Shown: piece by piece, positions 1 to 9,617 of the stretch
Layout of the letters: the number at the start of each line of letters is the position of its first letter
Position numbering within the stretch: position 1 is the stretch's first letter
NCBI GenBank assembly: GCA_963922205.1
Contig: CAWUHX010000035.1
Span: 992,001-1,056,000, forward strand
Source: Romanomermis culicivorax
Taxonomy: Eukaryota; Nematoda; Enoplea; Mermithida; Mermithidae
Direction of reading: 5' to 3'
Length of the DNA stretch: 64,000 nucleotides
The notes under the pieces: model-generated
What the model was told of the DNA's origin: nothing
Database searches by the model: none
Seen by the model: only the letters and a program-made list of their open reading frames with translations
Translations under genes and position numbers: made by a program

Positions 1-250
1 TAGTCATTTTGTTTTTGTTCTCTTCAACTTATACCTGTGATTGAAAAGGCGTCGTTAAGCACTATAAAAACCTATGATCGATTTCACTAACCTAATCTGC
101 GAGCAATCTGAACATCTGGATTAAATTACTGATCCTCAGAAACAAAATTGTATCAGGCACCCACATATGAAACACCATTCGTTGATTACTCATCTCTATC
201 TCTGTTAATGTGATGGGCAAACTTGCACTGCTCACTGCCATTAAATCTTA
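1..250. other. no gene recognised
   Basis: AT-rich sequence before the first recognisable gypsy homology. It is not similar to the env or pol-upstream region of the second gypsy copy further on. I see no coding signal or clear repeat in it. Confidence 0.5.
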
Positions 251-1240
251 ATGTGTTATAGTCCTTCTTCATCAACCTCTGCATTGAATTGTATGTCACT
301 GTCACGTGCCAAAAAATTTCGTCAAACGTCATGTCAATGCCTTGACAAAGCCTTGATTAAAGATAGTCCGAAGGCGGCGATGGCTTTCCAGCAACATCAT
401 GACTTTAACCCATTGATGAGTATCAATGGGAAAGCCGTCCTTACTCTCTTATCGGGACTGTATGAGATCATGTTGCCTGGAACCCGTCAGCCCCACACAA
501 GTGTGGATATACATCTCCACGTGTGTAAGACTACGTCTCCTTTCTGGGCACCGGTCGATCTGATTCTCGGATTGGACTTTCTAGAACAATTCCAGAGTAT
601 CACATTTGATTACCAACAACAGGTCTGTCGATTGAACGCGGTAGAACTGCCACTTCTTTTGACAGCTGCTGAGATTGATCAGGTCGAACCCTGGTGGAAG
701 AACATACATTCACTATCAAGGGCCTCCCACAGGTCTGGGTCCCGATCCAGATCAAGGACGTCGTCCCTTTCTCGGCCACTCTCGCAAGCTTCCTCAGTTG
801 CCTCATTCCGTCGGTCAACCAGAGGTAGTCGGACCTCTTCTAGATGGGCCAGTGGTCACTTTATGACCAGGTCAGGGTCAAACTGCTCTCGACTCCTGCC
901 TGGCGCTTCTCCAGTCACACTAGGGAAAGGCCGTTTTCACGAGCCTAGTGATTCTGATGCACCTGCCTCCCCTGTACTAGAGGTGCCACCACTCTCTGAT
1001 GTTGAGGTTGAATCACTGGGAGCTACTCAGAGCTCAGGAGAAAGATCAGACCATGTACTTACTGTTCAGATTCATCCCACTCCTGGGACCAATCCGGAAG
1101 CCTCAGTTGGTTATGCTCTGGTAGGATTACTCCGACGCACTGGTTTGCCAATACCGAGGCGAACCCATGTGCCAGAGTCGAGTTTTGATGACTCCCTGCC
1201 TGACCCAGGTCATGTAGTGTCAGCTTTCTACCCTACGTAA
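251..1240 (+). pseudogene. gypsy copy A: first retropepsin-like domain and linker (5' truncated)
   Basis: The open stretch contains the C-terminal half of a retropepsin fold. LILGLDFLEQF, at about 560-595, is the usual ILG(x)DF box near the end of the domain. The part that would hold the catalytic D(S/T)G is missing or unrecognisable, because homology to the other copy starts just after it. A Ser/Arg-rich and then acidic linker follows. A TAA at 1238-1240 separates it from the next protease segment in the same frame; the other copy has an Asn codon near that point. So this is one polyprotein broken by a nonsense mutation, not two genes. Confidence 0.7.
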
Positions 1241-1549
1241 ATGAGGACCCCTCATATCAGAGTTCTACTGAACAATTGGGTGGAGGCCAAAGCTCTAATT
1301 GATACAGGAGCAGTTTTCTCACTCCTGGATCACAAGTTGGTGGTTCAGTTACCCGACTTGATACTCACTGAGACTAGGGCTCGCCCCATAGCAGCCAATG
1401 GGTCTCTGATTCTACTGATAGGTGCTGCCTACGTCAGGGTGACAGTGGCTGATGTCTCTGAATGGATTCAGGTCCAAGTTCAAGAGAATTGTTCGGCTAA
1501 ACTAGTCTTGGGGACGAACTTCCTCGACAGTTCAATTGTGTCAGCTTGA
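1241..1549 (+). pseudogene. gypsy copy A: second retropepsin domain (DTGA)
   Basis: A canonical retropepsin core: ALIDTGAVFSLL carries the catalytic Asp in a DTGA motif. A flap-like region with AANGSLI follows, then LVLGTNFLDSS as the closing ILG-type motif. It is followed by a short degraded linker (1550-1747) leading to RT. The domain is well preserved compared with the segments around it. It is the second protease-like module of this pol, after the remnant at 251-790. In this family the enzyme would mature the Gag-Pol polyprotein by dimerising. Confidence 0.8.
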
Positions 1550-1747
1550 ACTGGGAGAAATCCTTCTTCAGTCCAGGAACTTCGGGTTCCGTGTGAGGGC
1601 CTCATTCACAATCCTCCTTCCGCTCGTGGGGCACTTCCCTTGCAGGAATTGATTGTCCTTGAGCCCCGCTCGTTGACACAATTTACTGCACCTGTACCTG
1701 CATTATAGGCAACTGTACCCAAGGTAGCTTTCTTTCTGAAGCCTCTT

Positions 1748-2863
1748 TTGGGACAGCAACGCAGTGTGTACTTAGCTGGTACTGTGAGTACTGTGACTAA
1801 TGGTCGCATACCCCTACAGGCAGTTAACCCGAGTACACACTCAGTGGTTCTCTACCTGCACACAACCATCGATCATGTGCAGATGCACACTGATTCCTCA
1901 CAGGGATCGGCGGTCAAGTCTGATACCATTCTTGACCATAAGTGGGTTGAGGCGAATGCTGTGATATCCTCAGATATCTCCACACAGGTCAAAAAGGCGT
2001 TGCTCGATCTACTGATCCCATTCACTGACCTCTATGCTATTGATGAAAAGGACATGGGTTCCACTGGCCTCGTGCCGCACGAGATCAGCACGGGTGATGC
2101 TCGCCCAGTCCGCTGCTTCCCTTACTGCACCCTGCCCAAGGAAAAGGATCTCATCATACAAGAAGTCAAAGCGCTCCAGGAAAAAGGCATTATCCGGCCT
2201 AGTACCTCACCCTGGGCTACTAACACCATCCTGGTTCGCAAGAAAAATGGGTGACACCGGATGTGAGTGGACTTTCGTGGTCTTAACGAGGTCACGAAAA
2301 AGGATTTTTACCCTCTCCCACGGATTGATGATATTCTCGACACACTCAAGGGTATGAAATACTTTACTACCCTTGATCAGGCTAACGCCTACTGGTCTAT
2401 ACCTATTGCCGAGGCAGACAAGGAGAAAACGGCTTTTAACACGCCTATTGGACTTTACGAGTTCAACTATCTGCCTTTTGGTCTTTGCAATGCACCTGGG
2501 ACGTTTCAACGCCTCATGGACCTGCTTCTCACAGGATTGCAGTGGTGCACGGCACTGACTTATCTCATTGACGTCTTGTTGTTTGGGAACTCTCACACCC
2601 AGATGCTTGAGCGCCTGACGGATGTGTTTACGCGTCTCCGTCAGGGTGGGATGAAGCTCAGACTGAGCAAGTGCAAGTTTTCGCACTCTGAGGTAGAATA
2701 TCTAGGTTACCATATCTCACAGAACGGGCTAGAGCCGGATAAGGTCAAATTGGCTGCTGTCCAGGATCTACCAATCCCACAGAACACCAAGGACATCAAG
2801 TCTTTTCTTGGTCCCGTGTCTTACTATAGGTGTTTTATCCCTGGTTGCGCCCGGAGCCCCTGA
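1748..2863 (+). pseudogene. gypsy copy A: reverse transcriptase
   Basis: RT of Ty3/gypsy type. It shows the PHEI..GDARPVR entry region, GIIRPSTSPWATNTILVRKKNG, PLPRIDDILDTL, and the FTTLDQANAYW box that carries a catalytic Asp. YLPFGLCNAPGTFQ and the (Y/F)xDD region follow. The last reads Y-L-I-D here, where the other copy reads Y-L-D-D, so one catalytic Asp is lost. In-frame TGA codons at 2252-2254 and 2264-2266 interrupt it. A frameshift near 2,850 moves the rest to another frame. Not able to make enzyme. Confidence 0.9.
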
Positions 2864-3627
2864 CCAAGCTCTTACAGAAGGAAGTTACCTTACTGTGGTC
2901 AAAACCTCAGCAAGCGGTGTTCGACAAACTCCAAAGGCTGTTGATGAACCCTCCTGTCCTGCACCATCCGGACTTCACGAAATCCTTCATACTTCAAACT
3001 GATGAAAGTATTTTGGGGATAGGAGCAGTTCTGAGCCAGTTAGATGATAATGGATATGACCATCCTGTTGCGTACGCCAGTAGAGGGTTAAGGGCAGCTG
3101 AGAAGAACTACACTGTTACGGAGTTAGAGACTCTCGCTGTTGTCCATTTCGTCAAGCACTTTCGGCCTTACCTCTTTCAACATGAGGTGGTCATTCAGAC
3201 TGACCACACTGCTGTGTTGGAGAAACCCAACCCTTCAGCCCGGATAGCTCGGTGGGGCCTCGCGTTAGCTGAATTCAAACTGACAATTCAGCCGTGAAAA
3301 GGTCCGTCTAATGGTAATGCTGACGCATTATCACACCTTCCTGATCCTAATTCCCGTGTTGAGGACAGTATCGACGATACTCCCCTATACAGACCCGAGG
3401 GAGAAGTTATGATGATCTCCTATGCTGCTCAGCACCTGGCGAGAACATCTCAAATGATCTCCGATGGTGCGCAGGGCCTGGTGAATTCATTCCAAAGGGC
3501 CATGGATGGTGCGCAGCACCTGGCGAGGTCTGAGTCTTATGCAGAGATATCACAGGATGCACAGCACCATGACCTCCTCGCAACTCAATTTGAGGATCCC
3601 GAATTAGCCTCATTCTTAGGTCACTAA
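2830..3627 (+). pseudogene. gypsy copy A: RNase H and linker with short repeats
   Basis: RNase H of gypsy type begins after the RT frameshift. ILQTDES holds the first catalytic Asp, TELETLAVV the Glu and IQTDHTAV the second Asp, so the catalytic set is visible. A TGA at about 3295 follows. The downstream linker toward integrase (3,400-3,600) repeats a short unit of the type DGAQHLARS several times with changes. The same linker repeat is found in the other copy. Confidence 0.85.
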
Positions 3628-3668
3628 AACCCTACGGTGATCAGAATGATGTTAATGGCTACCACCTG

Positions 3669-4661
3669 TTGGATAACATCCTTCAGAAGTGGACAGGGGA
3701 GTCCAACAAGATTGTCGTCCCTCCATCAATGGTTACTACCATTATTGAGGCTCACCATAACGACATTCTTGCTGGACACTTTGGTGCGAAACGTACTGCG
3801 AGGCTTATAGCCCGCAGGTACCACTGGCCTTCCCTCAGTGCGGACGTCAAGTCCTTTTGTCAGCGGTGTGATCTTTGCTAATGGAATAAACCCGCCAGAC
3901 AAAAGACATGTGCAACTCTGAAACCGATTACCATTACTGGGCTGTTTTATCGAGTCGGTGTCGACTGTATGGGACCAATGATCACTAGTGAAAGTGGAAA
4001 CCGTTTTATTGCAGTTTTTATTGACTACTTTACTAAATGGGTCGAAGCTTTCGCTACTCTGGACATTACTGTGCAGACCATAGCACAACTTTTTGTTACA
4101 CAAATTGTCTGCAGACATGGGGCACTGCAGATTCTTCAGTCTGATCGTGGTACTGATTTCATGTCCAAATTGATGACTGAAATCACTGCCATTTAATCAA
4201 CTAAGAAAATCTACTCCACTGCTTATCACCCGATGACAAACAGAGAAGTGGAAAGAGCTAATCAAACGCTAGCTACACAGCTACGTATGTATGTCCACCA
4301 AGGTCATACTGATTGGGATGAACACCTGCCGTATTCTGTGTTCGCAGTCAACATTAGCATGAATGAGTACACAGGATATTCACCCTTTGAGCTCATGTAT
4401 GGTCGTACACCCATGCTACCTGTTGATGGGTGGCTCTCATTCAACCCTCCGGCCCATATCATAGATGTTTCTACTTATGATATGGAGGTCAAACGGCATT
4501 TTACAAATGCCTTGACCTTGATCCAGATCCGAATTGAGAGATCACAGGCAGCTTATGCCAGGTCATACAACTGCATAGCACGAGATGTCTCATACAAAGT
4601 TGGGGATCAGGTGCTCAAACTGCACACGACCAGCAAGCATGGCCTAACCCCTAAATTGTAG
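3669..4661 (+). pseudogene. gypsy copy A: integrase (3' truncated)
   Basis: An N-terminal HHCC zinc-binding module (HH near AGHFGAKRTARLIARRYHW, then CQRCDLC) is followed by the DDE core. The first Asp is in VDCMGP, the second in LQSDRGTDF, and the Glu in the REVERANQ segment. TAA stops fall at 3879-3881 and 4194-4196, both in otherwise open frames. The region after the core reaches the start of the C-terminal domain (VGDQVLKL). It then ends where hAT sequence begins, so the GPY/F end, any 3' genes and the LTR are missing. Confidence 0.9.
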
Positions 4662-4662
4662 A

Positions 4663-6515
4663 AATGTAGCCGATCGTCATCACCGTAAAAGTATTGTTTG
4701 ATTTTGGCAATCAATTCGTCTTTGAACGTTCCGATGCCTTTAAATGATTCTTTTTTGATTTTTTTCAGCAACAATCTGAAAAAATACTGAATAGTGTAGT
4801 ACAGACGTAAAATATAATATATTAAACATGTTATTTTCTTCGCTTCAGCAAGTTGTTCGGAAATACACGAATCTTCTTTCTCATTCACTGTAACACTTTC
4901 GGCAAAGAACGCAAGTATTTTGTTCAGCTTGAATATAAATGAAACTCTTGTTGTACCGAATAGAAATGGCGATGAAACAAGTTATATTTTTACTTCTGAT
5001 AACAACTCCCATTCTGATTTAGTTAATGCGTATTGGCCCAGTTTGTCGTATTCGTAGAATACCTCTTTGATCACACGCTTTTGCTGCTCAAATCTGGCTG
5101 TCATTTGATATGTACTCGACCATCTGGTTGGCTCATCAAGCAAAAGCACACAATCAGATGCTTCCAACTTTTTCTGGGCTCTTTGAAGCGACCATTTTCC
5201 GTTGCCTGTGTTGCATGCTTTCGACACTTGACAAATCTGTTGAATACATTTTCGTTAAAAGTCTAATGAAAAACGTTTTTCTAGAAAATAGTACTTTGGC
5301 CAACAGATTTATGACGGAACGTTGGGAATCAATGCTTTTCGTAACGATCAAATGCATAGCATGGAGAAAGCAACCAACTCCAGTGAATCCTCCGACTATC
5401 ATCGCCTTGATGACATTGGCAGCGTTGTCCCGAACAATCAAGTGCAACTTGTTGTGTAAACCATGTTCGTGCAGCACCGATCGCAAGGCATCAGCGATAT
5501 TTTCGCCCCTGTGCTCATCGTCGAAAGGTAAACAATCCAAGACGACTGATCTGCGCTCCCACATGTTCTTCTCGAGGAAATGCACCGCTACAGCTGCATA
5601 TCAAATGGCAAAATTAATTTCATTATGTGAATTATGATATATACCCATCATCCTATATTTATTACCCATGTAAGCGTCCATAGATGAAGATGTCCACATG
5701 TCCGTAGTGATCGAAAAAAATTCAATCCCTGCTGCCAATCGTCGTGTCACTTCAGCCTTGACCTGTGTAAGAATATCTTATCTATTACCATTTAATTTTA
5801 AACCTTTGAAAATAATTTTTCATACATTTTTAATCTTTTATTAATTGACATAAATGAGTTCATTTAAATAATAAATACTACTAGTAATATTGTGTGTAAT
5901 CAATAGGTATGAATGAATTGCATTTCATGCTTTATTTACCTTATTGTACATTTCAGGCATGAGTGCCTGCCTAAAATGCGACTCTGAAAGCAATGTCAAA
6001 CGCGGAGTATATTTTTCGAAAATATGACACAATTGTTCATTGTCGACTGTTGTGTAAGGAAGACCAGCGTCAACTAGCCACTCCATTATTTCATATTTGA
6101 ACTCAATTTGAATTCGGGATGTCAGTGGCAGTGGTGTTGTCGAAGTCATAACGTCTTCAACTTTAAGTTGCTTGCTAGGCGTGGGCTTGTTTTTGTCATC
6201 GTTACTTGCTTTCAGAGCCGGTAGTGACGTCAAATCTTTCTGTTCCTGCTTACGTTTGGCGACAGACTGTTTTTTTTGAACTGCATCATTGTACTGATTG
6301 AAATGTTTGGTCTTCAAATGACTCAGCAATGTTGATGTTGTATAAAATTTAGATGTTGTTCCTTTGCCGCGACTGTAAACAGATTTACATAACAAACATT
6401 TCGCCATCGATGCATCATTGTCGCAAATTTCGAAAAATTGCCACACTACAGACATGATAATGACTAATAATGAGTATATAAGTTTTGCTGAAAAGTGAAT
6501 CTTTAAAGAAATCAT
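4663..6515 (-). pseudogene. hAT transposase with BED zinc finger, introns visible
   Basis: Read on the minus strand. Exon 1 (6515-5940; the likely start is the inner Met of MSVVWQFF) holds a BED finger (CLLC ... HLKTKH). A 177-nt GT-AG intron (5939-5763) leads to a short exon with TTDMWTSSS, the first catalytic Asp of the hAT RNase H fold. A 72-nt intron (5665-5594) leads to the exon with CLPFDDEHRGENIA, IVRDNAANV (second Asp) and further on TRWSSTYQM. A frameshift lies near 5,230. A later exon near 4,660-4,890 (continuing KKIKKESF...) is cut by the gypsy junction, so the C-terminal dimerisation domain is absent. Splice signals are intact although the gene is broken. Confidence 0.8.
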
Positions 6516-6802
6516 ATGTAATGAAATACGAACGGAAAAAGATAATCTACACGAACACAGTACACACTACACAGCGCGCCTTCAATAGTGACAATAAAAC
6601 TGCTACATTGTATAGGTAGACATAATATTCTCACACATCACATCACATTATTATATTAAAAAGTGTAACACTAAATAGGTAAATTAACGCAAAGATGTCT
6701 TCTATGCAAATTTTGTAGAATTTATGGAGTCAACCCGTCACTTTGATGCAGTGAACATTTTACATCAAAAATATCCTACTTGCTTTAGAGTTGCAAATAA
6801 TC

Positions 6803-6905
6803 CTCGGCCTCGGCCATTTTTGATTGACACCCTGGGCCGGAGCCGAGGGTGGCCGAGGGTACCAATCCTCCGCCGAGGCCGAGGCCGAGGCTGAGCCCTC
6901 GGCCG
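6803..6905. repeat. GGCCGAGG-type terminal repeat of the hAT element
   Basis: A GC-rich block made of repeated CCTCGGCC and GGCCGAGG units in both orientations, in otherwise AT-rich DNA. It can fold on itself. It lies at the promoter-side end of the hAT transposase gene and is probably the terminal and subterminal repeat of that transposon. Confidence 0.7.
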
Positions 6906-7017
6906 ATCCCTACTTACGAGTGATCTAAATGTGATCTATATGTGTACATAATTATCTCATGCGTGTGTATCGCCCCTATGAGTAATAAATCCCCCCTGAA
7001 TGGAAGTATTTGTCCCC

Positions 7018-7125
7018 AGAGTTGAGTTCCATGACCTCAGAGTCCAGTTAAATGTCCTCAGAGTCGAGTTATTTGTCCCATAGAGTCAAATTTCCCTCAG
7101 AGTCGAGCCCCCAGAGTAGAGTTAT
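7018..7125. repeat. 21-bp degenerate tandem repeat
   Basis: Five to six imperfect units built around CTCAGAGTCGAGTTA, spaced about 21 bp apart. No coding meaning is seen. Confidence 0.7.
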
Positions 7126-7614
7126 ATATCGAGTATTCTGTATTCTTCCTCTGAGTAATCTTGAATCTCCTACATATTTAGTCTGTGTTGTAAATTCCCT
7201 CATTTTTTTTCTTTTCTTCTGCCTCTCTCTCCTATTGGGTGGTATACTGTACCCCTCCCGGTGGGTGCTGTTACAGTACACCTGTGTCCATTCCAGTACT
7301 GTAACTACAGTATACCCATACGCGGGTACTGGTATCACAGCTCTAGGGGTTGATGGCCTCTCCTGACTGTTGGTGGTCCATGACCCCATGATACAGTACA
7401 CCCTCCACATATGATTCTGGATGTCATACGTGGCTGCGATCTGTTAATTGTGTACAGTATTTTTGTATTTTCGCCGAAAACTGTTGGAGTTGCTCACTTC
7501 TCCGGCCCCAAAAATTTTACACCCACTGTTTACACCTTCAACACGCGTATGTACCAATCTCGTCTTTGCTCCACTTCACCTGCTGTTGCTTTAAGGGGTG
7601 GGTAGCCCTCTGGG

Positions 7615-8215
7615 TTCTACACCTGATGTTAGCAATGGCAACATTATGTGGTGTCGTCTTGGGTTGATACTCCTGCAGTACTGACTCCTGACGTCTGCAA
7701 CAGCTGAAGCTCACATTGTTGCAGCAGGATTGGCTGGTCTCCCACACCCTATCTGTGACGTCAGCAATAGTGATGCACCATGTCATTATTCGAAGATGTG
7801 CAGGTCTTACGGATTCCACACCTGATGTCTGCAACAACCGCATCTCATGTCATTGACTTAAGGTATCGAACCCTCGGTTCCACCTTTTGAAGTCAGCAAT
7901 GGCAACACCATGTGTCACTGTATACAGATAGTTGGCTTCAGGGCCCTATTGCTGACATCGGCAATGACAATGTATCATGTTCCTGCAGCAGGAATTGAGG
8001 TTACAGGATCCTATTTCTGACGTCTGCAACAGCAACATTACGTGTTACTGCAGAGGTCTGCTGGCCTTAGGCACTTACCCCTGGCCTCTGCAACTGTGAC
8101 ATGATACTTGGGTACTCTTACCCCAGGCACCTGCAGTCAGCACCAAGGTCATGTGTTGGTTCATACCCCCTACCTTTTGACGTCAGCACCAGGTTCCTGT
8201 CGGTCCTTCGAGTAT
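7615..8215. repeat. ~67-bp degenerate tandem repeat with CRE-like TGACGTCA cores
   Basis: About ten units, each marked by a TGACGTC(T/A)GCAA-like core followed by an ACA..CATG segment. Cores start near 7620, 7688, 7755, 7822, 7890, 7950, 8018, 8081, 8130 and 8178. Spacing is 60-68 bp, shorter at the end. Perfect TGACGTCA palindromes (CREB/ATF-type sites) are visible in the units at about 7,757 and 8,177. Position upstream of gag suggests a promoter or enhancer array, by inference. Confidence 0.7.
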
Positions 8216-9617
8216 TCCACTTGAGTCGTAAGTAGTTGTTGGCCCATGGCCCTGTCACCTACTGCTCTTGCCAAAGGGTTGGTGTGTGTCTGGGACTGAT
8301 GCCTGGGAAACATCAGTCAACACACATACACCACCTGAGATGCTCTCTAGCCCGTGATACTGATCAGGTTGTCTGCCCGGGTAGCGGCACTGTTGATCAG
8401 CACGTGGCTGCCTTTAAGCTTTAACTGCAGGTTTGAACGAGTTACACTCGGCCTCAGCTGGGTTGGTTGCTTGACTCGTGTAGACGGTGGGCACTCGCAG
8501 TCAGTACTGCCTGTGTTTGACATCTGCAAGGGTTCAGCAGCCTTCTTGTAAATTTCTTATCTAAATTCACTCATTCTCTTTCATCTCATCGAGCTGTTAT
8601 ACATAGATCTTCTTTAGTGTCCCCGCAGTAGTGGTTCCCAAGGGACCGCGGCACAGCCTCAGGTTGCGCCTAGAGTGTATAGGACCCCCTCTCATATTTC
8701 CTTCACTTGAACGCCTTCGTTAACTGGCTTAATGATGTCTGCGCTAGAGTCGAAACTGACCCAGAGTCTGCCTCCATGGTCCACCCCTGTTAGTCATGTA
8801 ATATAATAGGCACCGTTGAGTCCACCTCAGCGAAGGTATTGAGTACGCCTCAATGCATAACTGGGTTGGCCTCAGTTATTTAGACTCAATAATTCACCCA
8901 GGCACACCTTGTACCCATGATCCCTTAGATGTTTTCGGGTGCGCCCTCAAAACATCCAGAGTAAATTCATCTTAACTGACTGAGTGTGTCAGAATAGCAC
9001 CCTTGGTATCCGTGTTCTCTCTCTTCCACTGTGTGACCTGGGAGCCTCATTGCATCTCAGTGATCGGCAACCCAACCACCAGCTGTACATAATACTCCTG
9101 GAGAGTGTCCGTTCTGTTCGGAATGCGGGCTCCTGTTTCGAACAGGGCTGTAAGTTATTTGCCAATGTCGTCCAACACGGAACCTCCTGTATAGTCCATC
9201 ACACTGTACGGAGATCGCAATCGTTCCCGGGGAGTGAGGCCCCTTGCCTAACTGCGCTACGCCTTTGCATAACTGGGTTTGTAAATTAGTTTTGTCCCTA
9301 TTTATTGCTCCCTTTTAAGTTCACTTTCAGTTGCCCACATCCTTTTCACTTTATGCCACTTTATGCGCTACTCCTGGTGAGTAGGACCTTGTCGGCCATG
9401 AGTCCGCCTCACCCCAAGGTTAGTAAACCAGTACCAACGGTCAAACCTCCAGGAAAAATCCCTCCTGAGCAGCTTTATCCATCTCCTCATTTTTTGGCAG
9501 GGAAACCGCCTCTTCTCTCTTCCTTATCCCTCTTTCTCTTCGGCTATTCCAATTGCCATGTCCACGCCCCAACTCTACACCCTTTCAGTCAGGATTGATT
9601 CCCCCATATATCAGGCC

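Larger units (their letters stand above)
258..4661 (+). mobile_element. Ty3/gypsy retroelement, copy A (pol only, truncated at both ends)
   Basis: This region runs parallel, base by base, to the pol of the second copy at 15,237-19,911: protease-like domain, DTGA protease, RT, RNase H and integrase in the same order. At the 5' end homology fades near 300-330, inside the first protease domain, and no gag or env precedes it. At the 3' end it stops abruptly near 4,661, before the GPY/F region of integrase, against a minus-strand hAT gene. No LTR was found. Many stops and frameshifts show an old, inactive copy. Confidence 0.85.
4662..6910 (-). mobile_element. hAT (ZBED-type) DNA transposon, 3' truncated
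   Basis: A minus-strand hAT transposase gene occupies most of this stretch. Upstream of it in transcript direction lies a GC-rich GGCCGAGG-type repeat (6,803-6,905). Read on the minus strand, the end at about 6,910 begins TAGGGATCGGCCGAGGG, a typical hAT terminal inverted repeat start. The opposite terminus is missing: at about 4,662 the transposase frame runs straight into gypsy integrase. I cannot say which element broke which. Confidence 0.75.
6910..9617. other. non-coding stretch, candidate LTR/leader of gypsy copy B
   Basis: No protein-coding signal. It contains two tandem arrays (listed separately). A direct repeat of about 24 bp (core GCATAACTGGGTT) occurs at about 8,841-8,866 and 9,262-9,285. 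A good 5' splice signal CTG|GTGAGT lies at about 9,370-9,380. Its position just upstream of gag makes it a candidate LTR and leader. I could not define TG...CA ends, a primer-binding site or a second LTR, so this is inference. Confidence 0.35.

Noticed and set aside
6910..9617. Definite 5' LTR call
   Set aside because: No TG...CA borders, primer-binding site or matching second LTR could be identified by eye.
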